Source: Micropterus salmoides
Taxonomy: Eukaryota > Chordata > Actinopteri > Centrarchiformes > Centrarchidae
Direction: 5' to 3'
Assembly (NCBI RefSeq): GCF_014851395.1
Contig: NW_024040485.1
Location: 19,208,620-19,272,619 of the forward strand
Length of the DNA: 64,000 nt
In this document: in pieces, positions 36,301 through 48,600 of the stretch
How the letters are laid out: every line of letters begins with the position of its first letter
Position numbering within the stretch: the stretch's first letter is position 1
Made by a program: the position numbers and the translations under genes
The notes under the pieces: model-generated
Told to the model about the DNA's origin: nothing
What the model saw: the letters and a program-made list of their open reading frames with translations, nothing else
Database searches by the model: none

Positions 36301-37204
36301 AAAAAAATTATTAAAAAGTGAAAATATGAGTGATGCCCCTACCCATGCTGTTGTAATGTGATTCCTGTAAGATGATGTACTGTGTGAAACTGTCAACATT
36401 ATACAGTCAAAAATGTTACCATCAGAGCAGAAAGCAAAAGGTTCCCTAATGTACTAATCATACCGCCCAAATATTCTTCTGTTCATCCTCTACGCGTTGC
36501 TCCTCATGTGTCTTGCCGTGAACGGAGAATCTGTAGACCTAGCTGACGTGATAAGCGCTGCCCTCACTCCCTCCCACCCTCCGAGTGGTGACTCACCTGC
36601 TCTCTGATCTATTCCCAGCGAGGGGCTGAGGATGGGCTTGGCTGCGTAAGAGGGGGACAGGGCTCACGCTGATGTGATCAGCACAACAAAGAGCATCGCT
36701 GGAAAACAGGCAACGGGTGATTGTGACGACACACCACCTGCAGCTGAGCAGCATCAGCTCTTGATAATATAGGTTTAGACTACAAACTAGATGCTGACAT
36801 CAGAAAAAGATAAGTGTAGCACTCCCAGCAAAGTATAATCTTGTAAAGGATATGTAAAATAATAATAAATAATAATATTAATTTAAAAAAAACATTGCAT
36901 AATAAAAATATGCTGATCTCAAAAGTTTAACAGAAAAGATCATCCAACAAAACAGCCTGTTTGGGAGGTATTTTATATAAATAATAATTAAAAAATATTC
37001 ATTGGAAAAAAAAAAGAAAATAAACTTAAAAGGAAATCAAAAATCCCGAACAGGTCAGCGGAGGATCTCAAGGCTTCAGTCTGTCCACAAACCAAGTACT
37101 TTCCCTTCTTTCAGCTCTGTACAGCATGCAGTTTTTTTGTTGGTGGTAGTATCATAATTACTCTCATCATAGATTTAAATATAGAATTATTCATAACTTT
37201 CGTT
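36301..37204. other. Intergenic DNA between convergent cbarp and stk11
   Basis: No gene was recognised. A locally GC-richer part (about 36480-36760) stands out from the AT-rich flanks and might be regulatory. Confidence 0.4.
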
Positions 37205-37656
37205 ATCTTTTTTTTTCTCTTTAATTTTTTACACATCACAATGTGTCTTAAAAACTGCCATTAGGATTCTGTAAAAACAAAGGTAGTCAAAGAAACAGAA
37301 GGTGGGGTAGAGGGGGTGGATGAGTGGGGTACAGGGGTGATGGTGTTTGTAATGTCCGGTGCAACACTTGGTCCTCCTAAGAGGATGACAGCACGGAGAG
37401 GGGAAATGACTAGATGACAGGAGTTGAAAGGATCCAAAACATGGGAAAAAACAAAACAAAACACCATCTTCACAGCCAGTGCTTCAGTCTCAGAGCAAAA
37501 AGAACATTTCATGCTGTCCTCCTCCTCATCACTCATACCGCATCTTCAAAAGACTCTGCAGGCTGGTGGTCCAAGGAGGTACGGGGACATAAACGTCAGC
37601 AGGTTTCGCTCACAACTGTGAGGACTCCGGACACAGAAGGACGGGGACAGATCAAC
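37205..37656 (-). other. stk11: stk11 3'UTR exon (exon 10)
   Basis: After the stop in exon 9 the sequence meets a strong donor (CTG|GTGAGTG, exon end 39434). A good acceptor (CCCTCTCAG) precedes 37656, and an ATTAAA signal lies at 37220-37225 on the minus strand. Human STK11 likewise has a non-coding last exon. The junction is about 34 nt past the stop, too close to trigger nonsense-mediated decay. Confidence 0.6.
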
Positions 37657-39433
37657 CTGAGAGGGACAGAGACGGAGGGCGGAAAAGAAAGGAAAGAATA
37701 TAACTGGTTTAATTTTTAGTTTATCTCATCACATGCTCCGACTAGGGCTAGGTGATTGATTGAAATTCAATTTGACTGACATTCAAATAATAATTCATGT
37801 GCCATTTAGTAGATGACCATATCGTCATTTCAGGTCACTGCCGAGGGGTAGTAACATTACTTTATGTAGCTAGCCATCAAGTCCGTAGATAAAGGTTGCT
37901 GCATAAAGTTAGTGAAAGCTGTGTGAAATAAAAAGTCCCTGTTTATGCAACATTACTAATCTTCACAGTAGAGTTTGTCCAGATGGTGGAAAGCAAGCTA
38001 GTTAGCAGCTACAAGTCAATGTGATTTTTTTGGTGTCACAGAAAATAAAAATTTAAAAAAAAAAGAGAAAATGCGATCATAAATCTGATCACTCCAATTA
38101 CTCTTCCACAAAATGCATTTCGGTTACCTCCATTTTTAGGCTATTTTAATAGGTTTTAGCCTGCTAAGTAGCTAGCTTTTCACAGTCTGGAGCAACTTTA
38201 CATTGAAGAGTACAAGACACCATTGTAATGTTAATCAACATTTATTTATTGTCTGTGGCAGCAAACACACAGCCTTTCAGTAACTATCATACTGAAACCT
38301 GAGCTCATCTACACACTTTGTGGCTGATTAAAATAATGTAAATGTTGAATCTGCTCCCTCTCTCTTCACCTCTGGTCTCTCACTGCAAACACACCAACTC
38401 AAAACTACCGTGGCATCTGCCCTGGTGTGTTCACTGTCCCTTGTTTGTAAATTTTCCACTGTTCCGCTTCTTGTAGTGTAATAGATAACATCTCTCTGTG
38501 TTTCTCTGCAAAATGCTTGGCTGCTGTTAACATACCTAAATGTGTATTAACTGAGTGATCATGCCAGCAAGTTAGACTGATTTATTTAAACCCAAGATGG
38601 ATGATGATATTATTATTGTTGTTATTAATACAATATTACTTATTGTATGGCGCAGCACTAGGCACAAACAAAGGCAAGTTCCCACAAGTTAAAAGTGAAC
38701 AGTATCACATAATTGTAACTGTAGACTAATTGTTAGAATGGAAAAACTCCGCTACAGGGTGAGAGAGAGATACAAACATCTCATAGCCCGCTGTATCTCA
38801 TCCAGGGTGAGTCATCGCCTGAACAAATTAATACACAGCATCTTCTCTGCAGTGCACCCATGACAAACAGCCTTATGCTGTGAGTGGCTTGTATGTGCAA
38901 GAGACCGAAAGAGCAAACTGTGGGTGGTTAACTGGAAAGTGAGGCGGACAACCTATTGAACAGGAGTGTACGCTTGCAGCATCAATCTGCCCCACTTCTT
39001 GGTCTGAATAAAGGCCACTGACAAAAACCTGGAAGGTTATAATGCAGAGAATATACCAGAGAATAGAAAAGTAACACTAGAGACTGGACCAATCCAGATC
39101 TAGTTTTTGTGACTGTATAGGAAACCGCCCATGTGTTTGCCTGGGGAGTGGTGGTGAGTCAGAGCACTGCTCACTGAATATCAACACAGATTCTCTCCCT
39201 CTCCTCTCTGGTTTCCCCTTCCACTCCTCCTCCTTCTGCCTGATACTCATCTCTACGTCTGTGTATGTTCTATCCCTCGCATCTTTTTATGTGGATCTGC
39301 TGCACCTGTTCTCCTTAGGTGCTTATCGTAATCTTTTCCCCTTATTTATACTGTATTAAAAAGCTGTCCTCTAAGCACTTCTAAAGCATAATTCAGGTTG
39401 CACTTTTGTTACATCTAGAATCTACACACTCAC

Positions 39434-39677
39434 CAGGTGGGTTGTTGCTGAGGGAGGGAGGGGAGGGGTCATTGCTGTTTGCATGTGGAGAGCTTGCGGA
39501 TCTTGCTGGCTGTGGAGACTCCTTTACGTGAGGGGTTGGATGAAGAGGAGGACCGGCGCTCGGCTTTGGCCTTGCTGTTCAGAGACCCCCCCTCCGTCCC
39601 GTTCACACAAACAGGCTTGGCTAGAGCTGGACTGTGGTCAGCCTGCCCCTGATCCCGATCATCTTCAACCACTTGTC
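39434..39677 (-). CDS. stk11: stk11 exon 9 (C-terminus and stop)
   Basis: The acceptor (tttttag) precedes 39677 and the TGA is at 39469-39471. It encodes LAKPVCVNGTE, a Ser-rich stretch and SKIRKLSTCKQQ. The last 35 bases of the exon are untranslated. Confidence 0.95.
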
Positions 39678-42600
39678 CTAAAAACAAACAAACATGCACA
39701 TTAAACATTAAATGCGTTCCCCCACTGTAAAAACTGCAACACATAGGAGATAATTAAAAGAAGTGAGATGTAGTTACTCCTAAAGAGAAACATCAGGTCA
39801 TCTGGTAATTTACAGGACACATTATTGTTTCATTGATGGGCGACAGTGCTCAGCGTGTGTGGGAGTGAACCCTGAAAAACCATTCATACTCCCACATAAA
39901 CATTTCTACCAGATTATTTTTAGATCACTTCATTCACATTCTGCTGCTCCATTTGGTCATTATGTGGGACACCACTTCTAGATACTCAACACCGACTACT
40001 GCATTTATTATTACCGCCTGTTGCCTGGCAACAGATAAAAAGGATATGAAATCTGGGGGGAAGGGATAAAAGACGAGTTGGGAAACAAATTTAATCAAAT
40101 ATAAAAGATGCTGGCATTATCTTTTCACCCCAAAGTCAGTCAACACACAGTTCACACAAATAAATTAAACAGGATTTGACATTAAGTGCAGTAGGGTTGA
40201 ACAACCAAAATATTACTGAAATTAAAATTATGGCCTTCTGCAATTTTCAAATCACAGGAGGCGCAATATTTGTTGAAGGTGATGTGTGTGTCAATACCAT
40301 TTTAAATAAATATTGACTTGCTGCAGATTAGGACTGAACAATAAAGACAATTATCGAAAATTGTATGTTCAATATATCGTCAATAAATATTTGGTTTAAT
40401 CCACTTGAATCGCCAATAAATTAGCACTTAGTTGTTCTATTAAAATATTTATTTTGTTGAGGAAAAGGGACTGAAAAAAGATTTACTAATTAACTAAAAA
40501 AAGATTTAAAACTAATTAGTTTTGAATGTTCTACCTCAGAATTGTTAAGTTATCCACTGTCTGGCATCAAGTGTTTGTCACATTCAAGTTTTGTAAGTTT
40601 TAAAGTATTATTATTATTACCATTATTATAAATCATCATCATCATCATCATCATTATTATTTTCCATCTTGGGTTAATTATGCTGTTTTTTCATTACCTC
40701 CTCAATTCCGAAAACTTTCAAGCACATTTTTGTTCCGCCATCACTTTTCGGAAAATTGTCAATATTTGAAATCTACACAGTTGATTTCTCACCTCAAAAC
40801 TTCTCAGAAATGGGGGGTGGTGACGGCACAGTGGATAAGACAGATGCCTTTGGTGAGACCCGGGTTCAACTCCCCACTGTGACCATCCACCAATGCGTCC
40901 CTGAGCAAGTCACTTAACCCCTAGTTTCTCCAGTGCGACCTCTGACATATATGGCAATTGTAAGTCGCTTTGGATAAAAGCGTCCGCTAAATGAATAAAT
41001 GTAATTTAGTGATGAAATAACATTGTAAAATATAAAATTCTCTGTTGCTCTGTCTGGTGCGCGCAATGATGATGCATTGAATAGTGAAGATTTTCTCTGA
41101 CCAAAGCCTTAAAGAGATTAAATAGGTTTATTATTAATATAACTTGAAAATAATAACTTTTTCTTACAGTCTTTGACATATACTTTACTTGGGTGGGCCA
41201 CCCAATCCTCATGCGGCGCACTTGAAAATGGAATTGCGGGTGATTTTATTAAACGTAGCAATTTTTATAAAATGTACTACTGATGTAGAAAGTCAGCAGA
41301 GCAGAGACATGTACAGGAAGAGAGAAGCAGAGAAGACGGGCAAGCCGCTGTGTTTGCAGTGAGAGACTGGAGGTGTAGGTGTGTTTGTGCATGAGTGTGG
41401 GGAGAAGAGAAGTAAACAGGATGGGAGCAGATTCAAGTATCAATACAAATACATTATACACCGCCAACTCCATCCGTCGAACAGGAAACTGACTAACGTG
41501 AACACAATGTCAGGTTGAATGAATAAAGTGAAATAATTTAGACTATTAGGCAAAGAGAAAAAGAAATTTCTTTTAAGCCTTTATTTAACGTCATTGTGTT
41601 CCAGTTTTTGTAAGTCGCAGAAATTACGGTTTCATTTCCATTCATCTCATTTTCTATTAACTGCTGGCAACTTTGCCTTGGTACTGAAGAGAAGAAAGCC
41701 TTGGCTAAGATTGTGAAGGTGGCCAGTACCGGGAGTATAGTACAGAAGTTTAAATCTTCATCAAGCAGGTGCTTAAACACCCCCCCCCCCCCCCCAAAAA
41801 AAACCCACACACAATAGCCATTCACTCAGATTGTACCCATCCAGTAAATGGGCACGATCTGAGTACATGCTGTTACCATCATGTCCCCACTGCCACGACA
41901 AAAAAGGGCTCCATGTCTCCATTAAAGCCTTGATTGCTAATGGCAGGAGGAGGTAACTGCTTCTGTTATTTACAAGTCCATTACCTTAGTGATTGTGATG
42001 GTGAGGAGACAGTGATGCTTTTTTAATATGGAGGTGCAGTATATTATATTTGTAATGTTGCGCTGTGACGCTGACGTAAAGAATTATAGAGATCAGTCTG
42101 TTGATGATGATGGTGATGTGTACATTGAAATGGTTACATTGGCAGTTAATGTTGACAATATTCAATGTTCATTATAGTATCCAGAGGAGCTTAAAAGACT
42201 TTCTGTGCATTTTGTGATTTTATTCTTGCTGAGGCACAAATCGCCTACTTGGGATTAATAATAAAAATTATATATATATATATATATATAATTTTTATTA
42301 ATCCCAAGTAGGCGATTTGTGCCTCAGCAAGCATAAATGTTGTACGCTGGACTGAAAGCATAAATATGTTATGCTGGACTGAAATTAATAATTATAGGTT
42401 TGCCCTCACAAAAACAGCGTCTGATAGTCTTAATGGCCTTTTTTATTTCTGACTTTGGAACTCTGATCGCACAGAATCCAGTGGTTTCCTAAAGTTTCAT
42501 TGCAACCACTAAAACAACACAGAACATGAGCATTATGGGGGGGAAGACTACTGAAATTAAAGTTAATATAAACTGAACAATTCCTGTTGTTGCTTTTCCA

Positions 42601-45600
42601 CTGAAGAGCACACAGTATGGTGTTAATGGCCTTTGGTCACAGGCCACACCCTTAGTGTGGGTTAGTTAGAAGAAGTTGATACAAGTCTACATTTTTAACC
42701 ACATTTTGACCCAAGAAGGTGATTCGGTGTAGAACAACTACAGTTATTGTTTAGGCCCATTAATCTACACAGCAATGTCTTTTTCCGTTATGTATTTCTA
42801 AGAAAGATGGTTCAGTGTTGTCATACAAGAGGAAGTAGCTAATAATGACACGAGACATACAGCTACTCATATTCTCACATTCAGACAGAAAGAATAGAGG
42901 ACTAACACAAACAACACACAGTGACAAAAATATTTAAATCTAGCTCAAGGGCCCACTCACCTGGCACTGTGAAGTCCTGAGTGTATATGATCTCATCCTC
43001 TCCATCGTAGAGCTCGTCATCGTCCTCCTCCGTGTAGCCGTGCAGGTCTTCCAGGTACGGCACCACCGTCATACTCCGCCAAGGATCCCTGCTCTCTGCG
43101 CTGGCAGGGATGGGCACAGGGGGCTCAGACGGCGGGTGTTTCTTACGCACCCAGCTGGAAGGGACAGGCAGGGTGAACATGGATGTGAAACTGCCAGGTC
43201 AACTTTTAACCATGTTCTCTAAACACTTCTGCAAAATCTGCACATAATACATTTTATTACCTTTGATAATTCTACCTGCTGTTCAATAGGATATATGCGG
43301 ATAGTAGCGGAGCAAAATCAATACATGATACATGCTATACACTGAAATCACACTCACTTGTGTTGCCTTATGTTCTGTATGGAAAACCTCTTTGCAGGGT
43401 CGTACTCAAGCATTCCTGAAAAACAAACATTATAAAAAAGGTCCACTGAATCACAACAATCCTGAACAATTTCTACACTCACGTCTCTTTCTGCTGAATG
43501 TCTAACATAAATTTGTGGGAGGCCACAGCAGTGAGTGGTGAGCTAATAATTAATGCAAGTAATAATCTGATTAATCACTGTGTGTCAAGACATCAAGCAA
43601 AGCTTAAGGAGTCAATGAGGTACAGTAAGGAAACATTAATATTAGTAGCAGAACAGCTGTACCAATGTAATGAAGATTTTTTTCCCTTAATTATCATAAT
43701 GACAGCTGAATCTGTGGGAATAGCAGAATGTCAGTGTGATAAGGCAGCAGTAATGCACTGCCTATTCTAATAATGTAATTGTCTCCCAGCAGGCAGAGAG
43801 GGGCAGCATGCAGAGTGCTGATAGTAGTGCTGTGACTGCTGAAGGACACCTTTTGTGGCACTGGGCTTATTTTAGACCATGTAATTATGGACTGACTATC
43901 TCTTAGGTGCTGCGTCATCACACACAGACGTCACACACTCACACAAAATGGGGGATGGAGGCCTGATGAGTTCTAACAGCAAAAATCCAAGTGACGCCAA
44001 GTAATTCCAAATACAGAAGAAAAATACTAAGACAGGATGGATAACAAGCATTCAGCTTCACTGAAGAGTTTTATTAGATCGTGTAAACATAATCTTCCCC
44101 ACATGCTTTTTGGATTTTACAGCCATTTAGCAGATTACGTCTCACTATAAAAGACTTGACTCTTTTTGTTTTTACAAGTGGCAGAAGCATTGCAGCATTC
44201 CACGCAGGAAAAGCTAGAATATGAAGTTGATGTTTAGTATTCTGCTGCTGGCTCCAGATCAATGGAAACTACGTCAACAGCTGAAGGGATTTCTACAGTT
44301 TGGAGGAAGCCTTGCATGCTGAGGTGTTACAGTGACTTTCAATGTCACAGCACCACCTGCTGGACCAACACAGAAAAGATCATCATCTCTCAGTGCTCTT
44401 ACTACATACCTGATCAACTCAATCTCAAAGCCTTTACTTCCAATTGGCTTCCTTTTCTGTAATGCTATACAAACTTGCATAAGAAGAACATACTAAAGAG
44501 CAAACCTTTACACTATGTTTGTTTAATTGAATGCATGACAATGCTTGATGACGCATGATAGACTTATTTATTGCCACGACAGTAGATGAATGTCAGTGGA
44601 TTAATCCTACGCTGACCTATGAATCACTACACCACTAGCACATAGATATATAACCACCCTGGAGCCTCATAAATGGTGCGTATGCAAAAAACAGGGCTGG
44701 AAAAGTGTGTATGCCACCTTTCTAGCAAAGGTTGTGATCTATAAAAAACAAATTTGACAGCAATGTGTGGTCCTCCACGCAAGCTGAGCCATTCGTGCGC
44801 ACATAAACTGGAGAAATGAGAAACGGCGATTCACATGGCAGAAGAATGAAATGTTTGAAATGGATACTGTTGTATAAAATAAATTTAAATATTACATCTG
44901 AGTATTATAGGCCAATAAAACTTGGTATAATTTAATGTTATGAGTTAATTATATAACTCATTTATATAATAATTTGTAAAACAGATGAAAGCCTCTCTTA
45001 ATAAACACACACCCGTTTGATTGATTTTCCCTGAAGTGCGCAATAAAAAAGATCATTGAAGATCACACAATAAGAAACATGATTTAGCATAATAAAACAC
45101 AAATGGGGATATCGTTTTTTTCAAAAGAATGTAAAAATATGTTGTACCGTTTAATAAGGAATCATTAATTTATTTATTCTCATAAATAAGGTAAACAGTA
45201 GGACAAATTACATTTACACTGAACAAATTTTTTTTCACTTTTGTTTTTGCCCCCATTCATCACGAGTTGAATTATGTTCTTGGGTCATCCCGTCTTGCAT
45301 TTGTGTGTCACCCTCCACCTCCGTCACTACTCAGGAGGGAAGTGCCTTCCTGCAGATCGGTTACAAGGGGGTGTGCGTGTTTTACCCACCCAACAAAACG
45401 CTTCAGCTTCACCAAAACAACTGGGTTAAATTTCTTTTTGTAGCTTTTCTGTCAGAATTTGCCGTCCTTTTCTTCATGCAGTGAGTACATATTAATATTA
45501 ATGAGGGGTGTTTCACTGACCATTTATAGGCAACTATGGGCATTTAAAGGGTCGGTATTGCGGTATTGCGATATTGCTCGTGTCCATGAGCATGCGATGC

Positions 45601-48600
45601 ACCTTTGAATAGCTTAAAACTGCAGTGTTTTCCCAGTTTAATGTGAGCTTTAGATGAGTGTTTTGGTGTTGGCCTTGGGGTTTGGGGGTCCTCCCCAAAG
45701 AAAATTTTCCAATGAAAACATAATTTCACATCATATTGGGCCATTATTTTCACCTTATCTCTGAACAAATAGTTGGAAAAGCTAGAGCAGATAATAAATA
45801 AACAACACCCAAAGGTCAGTCTACTGGAGCTACAACCTTTAGATCTGGAGAAAGTAATTTGGTTCGTTCTGTTGTAGACTTTAGCTAACTTAGCGCTAAC
45901 CGGCTTCACATTTCCAGCAGGTGGGAAACAACAGACTTTTCTTGGTCTTGAGAAGCTGACACACTGTAACAGACAGTACATTTACTGCCAGAATAATTAC
46001 CTCCGCTCGCGTTCACTGTCACTTTCTGCTGCTCGGACAATCAAACACCCGCTATGCACTTTGCCCCCGATTCAGAGTTACGCTATTCTTATAACACCAT
46101 CTGTCACGTATGTTCTGCATAGAACAAGGAGAGGAAGCAAGCTGAGCATTGAGTGCTGCCGTGCCGTGCAGTGTGCGAGTGAAAATATTTGTAGCGCATA
46201 GTTTAATGATCGTGGGAAATTTTAGTAGCAGTGGTGCGCTGCATATAGAGGAAACACTGTATAAATTCATACGCATTTCCTGTGTTTTGTATGTACGCAA
46301 CCTTTAGGAGTCTTTACTACGTAAAGTTTTATAAATGACACCCCTGAGGAGTACACTGGACCTCACAGTTCAAACATTTAGCTCTATACCACACTCACCT
46401 CGCAGCAGGTCCGACAGGAGGGGTCCACACTCCTCAGGAATAGTGTAGTCTCCCTTTCCAATGTTCTCAAATAGCTTATAGATGTTGTCCCCCTCAAACG
46501 GATATAGACTCGTTGTAATGTTGTATCTGAATTGATGGAAGTCAGAGACAACAAATGCTGTAAGTGCATCATGACCTATGACACTGTTAACAGTTGCACA
46601 TGTCTAATATTTTATATATGAATTCAGCCCTTTCTGGTGTCATCTTTGACTGTTCTTTAAAACATAGTAACAGCAACATACTGTGGCACTTATTACCACG
46701 GCCCTGGTTATTTCTAACAGTATAACATGCCTACATACACCATTACTTCAATCATCAACAATTCCCTGTATCTTGTAGGTAGAGCGTCCATTAATTCCCC
46801 TTCATCCTACACTACACACAAGCTTTTTACAGAATGACCTGTACTTGTTTTTATAGGCCTTAGAGGTATAAATGTATCCACAGTAGAGCTGCAATGATTA
46901 ATTAATTGCATATATGCAAGTCAGGAGTCAAGGGGATTTGCCAATAGTTGACAACTATTTTGATAATCGACTGATCAGTTTGAGCAATTTTTTAAAGAGA
47001 AAAAAGGTAAAAATTCTCTGATATCGGCTTCTTAAATGTGTATATTTTCTGGTTTCCTTCCCTCTTTATGACAGTAAACTAAATATCTTTGGGTTGTAGA
47101 CTAAACAAGACATTTGAGGACATCATGTTGAGCTTTGGGAAACACTGATCAACATTTTTCACCATTTTCTGACATTTTATAGACCAAACAACTAATAGAG
47201 AAATTAATCGAGAAAATAACCAACAGATAATTAACAACGAAAATAATTGTTAGTTGCAACCCTAATCCACAGGCATGCCAATGTATAGCAAGTACGTAGA
47301 GAGCAAATCAGTAAGGAAGTCTCTTAGGTGTCTTAGTGCATGACACTGAATCTCTATTAACATCAGGGATGCTGCTCTGCCCTATGAGTTAAGAAAGAAG
47401 GACAAGCAAGAACTTTCTTTTTTACAATTAAGTACTAACAAGCAACCAATATTCTAATTTTGTCAGATATCAAAACACATTCGCTCACTTGTGAGAACCT
47501 TCAGCAACCTGAGGCTCTTACTACTCACAGTGTTACTCCAGCAGACCAAATGTCCACTTTAAACCCTGAAAAGGTGTCCAGTCCATTGGCAATCTCTGGA
47601 GGCTGGAAGGCCGGAGAGCCCTGACTGGTGCGACATGTGTCATCCTCTGCAAATGGGTGAAGGGCCTGAAAAATGTAGAGTGAAAATGATGAGTATGTCT
47701 ATATCTACACTAAAACCACAACTGTGAACAAATCCACTGTAGCCACATAACAGCGTAACTCCAAATATAATATATAATTTACAATAATGTCGATTTATCC
47801 ACCTAAGTGGACATTTTTTTAAACACTTTCTACACAGAATTTTAGTGTATTGAAGGATAAAAGCACATCTATTTACAGTAGCTCTCCATTGACTGTGTAT
47901 ATCTGAGCTGGCTATGTCCATAAAATGATAACTTAACATAGTTTACATACAGTCATGTGAAAAGTAAGCACACCCCATGAAAAGAGACCTTTTCAACACA
48001 TTTGATTACATTTTATTTAAACAGAACTTTAAACAGATAAAGGTGTTATACTTAGGTAATAGGCAAATTATTCATAAAATTGACATTAAGCAATCCTTTA
48101 TACAATTTAAATAAACAAAAATGCAGAAATTTTATGTGGGAAAAGTAAGTACACCCCTAAATTTATCACAACTTAAAATCCTTAAAATTAGTGTACCAGA
48201 TCAGGTGACAACAATTAGAACATCGTTAGTGAGTGTCCTGGAGAAACTTACTTAAACCATAGACATCTAGGGTCTGGTTTTCTCTTTGTTAATGAAGTGT
48301 GTGGTATCATCATGCATGGATCAAAAGAGCTATCTTGGGCTGTCTAAAAAGAACATTGTAGCAAGAGTTAAGTTTCCCAATGATTCCTATGCGAAGCACA
48401 GGGCTTCTGGAACAATGTGCTCTGGACAAATGAGTCAAATCAAAGACAGAATTTGAGCAGAAGAACTTCATACTGACAGCAAAGCACGGTGGTGGAAACG
48501 TTATGGTTTGGAGTTGCTTTGCTGCCTCATGGAAAGGCCAACTTACATCATAGATTCAACTATGAATTCTATATAATACCAGAGAGTTCTGGAGGAGAAT

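Larger units (their letters stand above)
39678..42960 (-). other. stk11: stk11 intron 8
   Basis: It carries an (ATC)n tract (about 40635-40655), a tRNA-derived SINE (40815-41005), a C/A homopolymer (about 41780-41806) and a long palindrome (42225-42331). Confidence 0.85.

Noticed and set aside
37261..37536. Minus-strand frame starting MSDEEEDSMKCSFC
   Set aside because: It looks protein-like at first, but it lies within the probable stk11 3'UTR exon and the rest shows no domain.
40815..40900. tRNA gene
   Set aside because: The tRNA-like promoter boxes belong to a SINE; no complete cloverleaf is evident and the SINE body follows.
45544..45981. 145-codon minus-strand frame in stk11 intron 6
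   Set aside because: No family resemblance, low complexity at both ends, no splice logic.
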